Source: CAZTCJ01 sp964612085
GTDB taxonomy: Bacteria > Pseudomonadota > Alphaproteobacteria > JAJFIK01
Length of the DNA stretch: 25,375 bases
Direction: 5' to 3'
NCBI GenBank assembly: GCA_964612085.1
Contig: CAZTCJ010000058.1
Span: 1 to 25,375 of the forward strand
In this document: positions 21,599 to 25,375 of the stretch, one piece after another
How positions within the stretch are numbered: the stretch's first letter is position 1
How the letters are laid out: each line of letters opens with the position of its first letter
Position numbers and translations under genes: made by a program
Notes under the pieces: generated by a model
Database searches by the model: none
Seen by the model: the letters and a program-made list of their open reading frames with translations, nothing else
Told to the model about the DNA's origin: nothing

Positions 21599-22516
21599 AT
21601 GTCACGTCTTCTGGCCTGTCTCCTCGCCGGGCTCAGCCTGCTCTTCGTCAGCGGTCCCGGCCCCCTTAAGGCACAGGAATTGGCGCGGGCCCCGCTGCGG
21701 CTTGCCTATGGCAACAGTTTTACAATACCGGTTTACGTCAACGGGAACGGGCCGTTCGATTTTATCGTCGATACGGCGTCGACCAATACGGTGCTTTTCG
21801 CAAGCCTCGTCGAGACGCTTGACCTTCCTCTGGAGGAAGACGCTTTAGCGAATGTTATTTTCAGTCTCGGCGAACAGCAAATCCCCGTGCGTGAGATTCA
21901 GTCGATCCGGATCAACCGGCTGGAGCGCCACGACATCAAGGTGGCCCTGGCACCGGATTGGGATATACCGGACCAAGAGAACCCCGCTGGCCTTCTGGGT
22001 GCGGATTTTCTGTCCCGGTACTTCGTTTTGTTCGATGTCGAAGGGGCGGCACTGGAAATCCATGGGCGCCATCCAGGCGATCTGGATGGCAAATGGGCCT
22101 CGGAAGACCTGACACCGGTTACGTTGGGGGTACTGAGTTCCCCTGTTTTTCTGACCAAGATGACGTTGAACAGGCGGCGGTTCGACGCTTTGATCGACAC
22201 CGGTTCTTCCGCAAGTTTTTTGAGCTGGTCCGGCGCGCGGGCCCTCGGCGCCCGCATGCGCAAACCTCGACCCGTTCAAAACGGCATGACCGATGCCTCG
22301 GGCATGTTGGGTTCGGTAGGTGTGGTCGAAGTGGCTCACACGGCCTTGGGGCGGAAAAGCTGGCGGGATCGGATTTTCATCGTCAAGGATCTGCGTATTT
22401 TCGACTACATGGATCCATACTACGAGAACAAAGCGGTCCTGGGGGCGAATTTGCTCCGTCAGCAGAATACCGCCATCGATTTCCCCGGCCGGAAAATCTG
22501 GATCAAACGGCGCTGA
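21599..22516 (+). CDS. exported bilobal retropepsin-like aspartyl protease
   Basis: A 305-residue protein with a signal peptide (to about residue 25, LKA). It carries two aspartic-protease half-sites: Asp58-Thr-Ala-Ser in FIVDTAS and Asp200-Thr-Gly-Ser in ALIDTGSS. Each is followed downstream by the hydrophobic-Gly motif of the clan (GLLGADFL and AVLGANLL) and then a D-x-x-x-G strand. A single chain thus holds both lobes, pepsin-like in layout but made of retropepsin-like halves. I chose the ATG at 21599, which has a GGGACAGGGG ribosome-binding site and starts the signal peptide directly; an ATG at 21572 overlapping the dapD stop adds nine residues. By eye it is less GC-rich than its neighbours. 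The substrate is unknown. Confidence 0.82.
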   Translation: MSRLLACLLAGLSLLFVSGPGPLKAQELARAPLRLAYGNSFTIPVYVNGNGPFDFIVDTASTNTVLFASLVETLDLPLEEDALANVIFSLGEQQIPVREIQSIRINRLERHDIKVALAPDWDIPDQENPAGLLGADFLSRYFVLFDVEGAALEIHGRHPGDLDGKWASEDLTPVTLGVLSSPVFLTKMTLNRRRFDALIDTGSSASFLSWSGARALGARMRKPRPVQNGMTDASGMLGSVGVVEVAHTALGRKSWRDRIFIVKDLRIFDYMDPYYENKAVLGANLLRQQNTAIDFPGRKIWIKRR

Positions 22517-22533
22517 CTGGGATCAGGTCAGCG
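22511..22533. terminator. possible two-way stem-loop at the protease/fmt junction
   Basis: Perfect arms CGCTGAC (22511-22517) and GTCAGCG (22527-22533) enclose nine bases and straddle both convergent stop codons, TGA at 22514-22516 and the fmt stop at 22525-22523. No T-run follows on either strand, so terminator activity is uncertain. Confidence 0.35.
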
Positions 22534-23455
22534 TCGCGCCAGCGGTCATCTCGAAGCCGCGCAAGAAAGCATCCGCCGGGCACGGAGATTTGCCCGCCCG
22601 CTGCACCCGTTCGAGTTTCAAGGCGCCTTCGCCGCAGGCCACGGTGAAGTCCGTGCCGATCAGGCTGCCGGGCGTGCCGGAGCCGTCCGCTGGCTGAGCG
22701 CTCAGGATCTTGATCCGCACGTTCTCGCCGGTGGCACAAGGCATTTCGAACCAGGCGCCGGGAAACGGCGTCAGTCCGCGGATCAACCGGTCGATTTCGT
22801 GCGCCGGTTTCGTCCAATCGATGCGCGCTTCGGCCTTGTCGATCTTGTGGGCGTAGGTGACGCCCTCTTCTTCTTGAGGCACGGCCTCGATGGCGCCCCG
22901 CTCGAGCGCCGCCAAAGCCCGGCCCATCAGGCTCGCGCCGATCACGGAAAGCGAATCATGCAGCTCGCCCGCCGTCATGCGCGGGCCGATCGCCACTTGC
23001 TCGGCCAGCAACACGGGGCCGGTGTCGAGGCCTTCCTCCATCTGCATCACCATGACGCCGGTCTCGGTATCGCCCGCCATGATCGCCCGCTGGATCGGCG
23101 CGGCCCCGCGCCAGCGCGGCAGCAGGGAAGCGTGGAGATTGAGACAGCCCAGCCGGGGCGCCTCCAGGATCGGTTTGGGCAGGATCAGCCCGTAAGCCAC
23201 CACCACGGCCACATCGAGATCGAGCGCGGCGAACGCGGCCTGGGCGTCTTCGCCTTTCAGGCTTTTGGGCGAGCGCACGGTCAGCTCATGGCTTTCCGCG
23301 AAGGCTTGAACGGGTGAAGGCCGCTCCGCCTGACCGCGCCCGGCGGGCCGGGGCGGCTGGGTGTAGACGGCGGCAATGTCATGGCCTGCGCTCAACAGTT
23401 CGGCCAGAACCGGCACCGAGAAGTCGGGCGTGCCCATGAAAGCGATACGAAGCAT
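22523..23455 (-). CDS. fmt: methionyl-tRNA formyltransferase
   Basis: A 310-residue enzyme that formylates Met on initiator tRNA using 10-formyltetrahydrofolate. The N-terminal catalytic domain begins IAFMGTPDFSVP. Asn106 and His108 in LNLHASLLPRWRGAAPI, together with Asp144 in GLDTGPVLL, match the catalytic triad at E. coli numbering. The C-terminal OB-like domain begins near residue 205. The ATG at 23455 has a TTGGAA ribosome-binding site; the open frame extends to 23503 without support. It lies 108 bases downstream of def on the same strand, the usual order. Confidence 0.97.
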   Translation of the reverse strand: MLRIAFMGTPDFSVPVLAELLSAGHDIAAVYTQPPRPAGRGQAERPSPVQAFAESHELTVRSPKSLKGEDAQAAFAALDLDVAVVVAYGLILPKPILEAPRLGCLNLHASLLPRWRGAAPIQRAIMAGDTETGVMVMQMEEGLDTGPVLLAEQVAIGPRMTAGELHDSLSVIGASLMGRALAALERGAIEAVPQEEEGVTYAHKIDKAEARIDWTKPAHEIDRLIRGLTPFPGAWFEMPCATGENVRIKILSAQPADGSGTPGSLIGTDFTVACGEGALKLERVQRAGKSPCPADAFLRGFEMTAGATLT

Positions 23456-23563
23456 ATGTTTTCCAATGGCTTGGCCGGTCCACTCCCCCTCCCGACCACC
23501 CACAAGGGTACCCTCATTGGGGCGGTCGAGAGGAGGAATGGGCTCGTGTTGCCCCTTATAAAA

Positions 23564-24082
23564 TCAAGCCGAGCCGCGCTGGCGGTCGGCCTTCTGGACC
23601 TTGCGCACGATCATGGAGCGCTTGAGCTTCGAGAGGTAGTCGATGAAGAGAATGCCGTTCGTGTGATCGATTTCATGCTGAAGGCAAACAGCCAGCAGCC
23701 CGTCGGCTTCGATCTCTTGCTTTTCGCCGTTGTAATCCAAAAAGCGCGCCTTCACCTGGGCGGGCCGTTCGATCGGCTCATAGATGTCCGGGATCGACAG
23801 GCAGCCCTCGTCATAGGTCTTCTTTTCCCCGGATTTCCAAGTGATTTCCGGGTTTACAAAGTACTGTGGCCGGGGCTCTTCGTCCTCTCCGGCAAGGTCC
23901 ATCACCACCACCCGTTTGGGCACGCCGATCTGGATCGCGGCCAGGCCGATGCCCTTTGCCGCATACATGGTTGCCAACATGTCATCCATCAAAGTGCGAA
24001 TTTCCACATCAACTTGGTCGATTGATGTGGAAACCTGCTTGAGGCGAGGGTCCGGTACGTGGATAATCGAGTGCACGGTCAT
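23564..24082 (-). CDS. def: peptide deformylase
   Basis: A 172-residue metalloenzyme that removes the N-formyl group from nascent proteins. Motif 1 is GIGLAAIQIG (44-53; Ile where many have Pro), motif 2 is EGCLS (92-96) with metal ligand Cys94, and motif 3 is QHEIDH (135-140) with ligands His136 and His140 and catalytic Glu137. The ATG at 24082 places the start at the usual distance from VPDPRL; in-frame alternatives are an ATG at 24094 and a TTG at 24118. It is divergent from rmuC and upstream of fmt. truA, often next in alphaproteobacteria, is missing from this side. Confidence 0.96.
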   Translation of the reverse strand: MTVHSIIHVPDPRLKQVSTSIDQVDVEIRTLMDDMLATMYAAKGIGLAAIQIGVPKRVVVMDLAGEDEEPRPQYFVNPEITWKSGEKKTYDEGCLSIPDIYEPIERPAQVKARFLDYNGEKQEIEADGLLAVCLQHEIDHTNGILFIDYLSKLKRSMIVRKVQKADRQRGSA

Positions 24083-24230
24083 GAGCGGCGACATAGGCAA
24101 TTGCCGCTTGGTGGTCAAGGTTGGCGGGAGTACATATAGACCTTGGGGGTGTGCGTGGGCTGGGTTGCCCCTTCTTCACCACGGCACGCTTTCTCGAAAT
24201 TGACGTTGTTGCACAGGAAAGGATTGCCCA

Positions 24231-25375
24231 ATGGGAGCGTGGGTGTTGGCAGCCGCAATCATTCTTGCGAGCGTGATGGTGGGCGCCGTGGTTCTCCTTC
24301 GAATGAGGAGACAGGTGTCCGAACAGGATTTGGAATCGCGGCGCGTTCAGGAGATGCGCGCGGATAACATTGAACAGAGCGTCGCCAATCTGATGACGGC
24401 GCAGTCGGATCTGGCGGGCCGTCTGAGCCAGTTGGCCGAAGCGCAGACGCGCAGCCAGGCGGGCATGATGAAGTCCCTGGAAGAGCGGCTCGATGCGGTC
24501 AAGCTCTATATGGGCCGCAGCCTGACCGAGCAGACCGACCGCACCTCCCAGACGCTGCACCAGTTGCATTCGCGCCTGTCCATGATCGATGAGGCGCAGA
24601 AGAAGATCGGCAATCTGTCCGACGACGTGTCGTCGCTGAGCGACGTGCTGACGAGCCGCAAGGCCCGTGGCCTGTTCGGCGAAATGCAGATGCGCGACAT
24701 CGTGTCCACGAGCCTGCCGCCGTCGGCTTATTCCTTCGAGAAGGTTCTGGGCAATGGCCGCACGGCCGACTGTCTGGTCGAGCTGCCCAATCCTCCGGGA
24801 CCGATGGTGATCGACGCGCGCTTCCCGCTCGAATCCTACCACGCCCTGCGCAACGCCTCGGGCGATGCCGAGCGTCAGCAGGCCGAGCGCGGTTTCCGCA
24901 ATGCGGTGCTGAAGCATGTGGTCGATATCGCCGAGCGCTACATCGTGGCGGGCGACACGGCCGAATCGGCCCTGATGTTCCTGCCCTCCGAGGCGGTCTA
25001 TGCCGAGCTGCACGCCAACTTCCCCGACGTGGTCGAAAAGAGCTTCCGCGCCCGGGTCTGGATCGTGTCGCCGACCACGCTGATGGCCACCCTGAATACG
25101 GTCCGCGCTGTCCTGAAGGATGCGCAGATGCGCGAGCAGGCTCAGGTCATCCACCGCGAGACCGGCCTGATGCTCGACGATGTCAGCCGTCTGCAAAAGC
25201 GCGTGCTGAACCTGCAGGCCCATTTCGGTCAGACCGAGAAGGATGTCCGCGAAGTGCTCATCGCCGCCGACAAGATCGCGCGGCGCGCCGAGCGCATCGA
25301 GGAAGTCCAGATCGGAGCGCCGCAGGCCGCGCCGGCCATCACCCACGCTCCGGTGACGCCGGTCGAGACGCCGAA
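24231..25375 (+). CDS. rmuC: RmuC family DNA recombination protein (3' end cut by window)
   Basis: The open frame runs from ATG 24231 through 381 full codons to the right edge with no stop. An N-terminal membrane anchor (residues 4-23) is followed by a long coiled-coil region (about 30-130) rich in Glu, Gln, Arg and Leu. The RmuC domain comes next, with GLFGEMQMRDIV, DARFPLESY and MFLPSEAVYAEL, the nuclease-fold-like core that in E. coli limits inversion at short inverted repeats. The start has an AGGAAAGGA ribosome-binding site. The divergent arrangement with def is common in alphaproteobacteria. The C-terminus is not visible. Confidence 0.95.
   Translation, partial: MGAWVLAAAIILASVMVGAVVLLRMRRQVSEQDLESRRVQEMRADNIEQSVANLMTAQSDLAGRLSQLAEAQTRSQAGMMKSLEERLDAVKLYMGRSLTEQTDRTSQTLHQLHSRLSMIDEAQKKIGNLSDDVSSLSDVLTSRKARGLFGEMQMRDIVSTSLPPSAYSFEKVLGNGRTADCLVELPNPPGPMVIDARFPLESYHALRNASGDAERQQAERGFRNAVLKHVVDIAERYIVAGDTAESALMFLPSEAVYAELHANFPDVVEKSFRARVWIVSPTTLMATLNTVRAVLKDAQMREQAQVIHRETGLMLDDVSRLQKRVLNLQAHFGQTEKDVREVLIAADKIARRAERIEEVQIGAPQAAPAITHAPVTPVETP

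Noticed and set aside
21572..22516. aspartyl protease start at ATG 21572
   Set aside because: It would add nine charged residues in front of the signal peptide, while the ATG at 21599 has a proper ribosome-binding site.
1..25375. phage, transposon, CRISPR or defence island
   Set aside because: No integrase, transposase, terminal repeats, repeat-spacer pattern or defence-type domain was seen. Nearly all identified genes are core metabolic or housekeeping types.

Overview
The window looks like a core chromosomal segment of a high-GC alphaproteobacterium. The evidence is the gene order rpmH-rnpA-yidD-yidC-engB-argB, a HAD pyrimidine 5'-nucleotidase next to dapD, the rmuC / def-fmt divergent pair, and the DUF2336 and DUF1036 families, which are typical of that class. 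I cannot fix the order or genus. I see no phage, insertion sequence, CRISPR array or defence island. A 100-N assembly gap lies inside yidC.

Layout. 1-590: start of an unidentified leftward gene, a regulatory-looking palindrome, a leftward tRNA-Arg(ACG) and a parS-like site. 589-2700: an SLC13-type anion transporter and a small secreted protein, closed by a clear intrinsic terminator. 2708-3736 leftward: a DmpA-type (P1) peptidase; 3840-5579 rightward: a periplasmic gamma-glutamyltransferase. 5583-12145 leftward: a tightly packed six-gene run in transcription order DUF547 protein, TVP38/TMEM64 membrane protein, FAD/NAD disulfide-oxidoreductase relative, orphan histidine kinase, trans-aconitate methyltransferase, glucokinase. 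12431-18549 rightward: rpmH, rnpA, yidD, yidC, engB, argB and a secreted DUF1036/peptidoglycan-binding-like/DUF1036 protein. 18546-19832 leftward: a DUF2336 protein. 19950-22516 rightward: HAD nucleotidase, dapD and a bilobal aspartyl protease. 22523-24082 leftward: def then fmt. 24231 to the right edge: rmuC, cut by the window end.

How the genes fit together. rpmH to engB are ribosome, RNase P, membrane-insertion and ribosome-assembly functions that are commonly linked. argB and dapD supply arginine and lysine/diaminopimelate synthesis. def and fmt are the paired start-methionine formylation and deformylation enzymes. The DUF547-TVP38-oxidoreductase trio is a recurring but functionally unclear membrane/redox module, here joined to a kinase with no response regulator in view.

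The least routine signals are two parS-like sites with an identical 14-bp core, one of which contains the rpmH start codon; the DUF1036 tandem protein; the six-gene operon; a 17-bp duplication flanking the yidC gap; and three of four convergent gene pairs that meet with no room for a normal terminator. I did not find a clearly new multi-gene system. The best candidate for an undercharacterised one is the six-gene operon.
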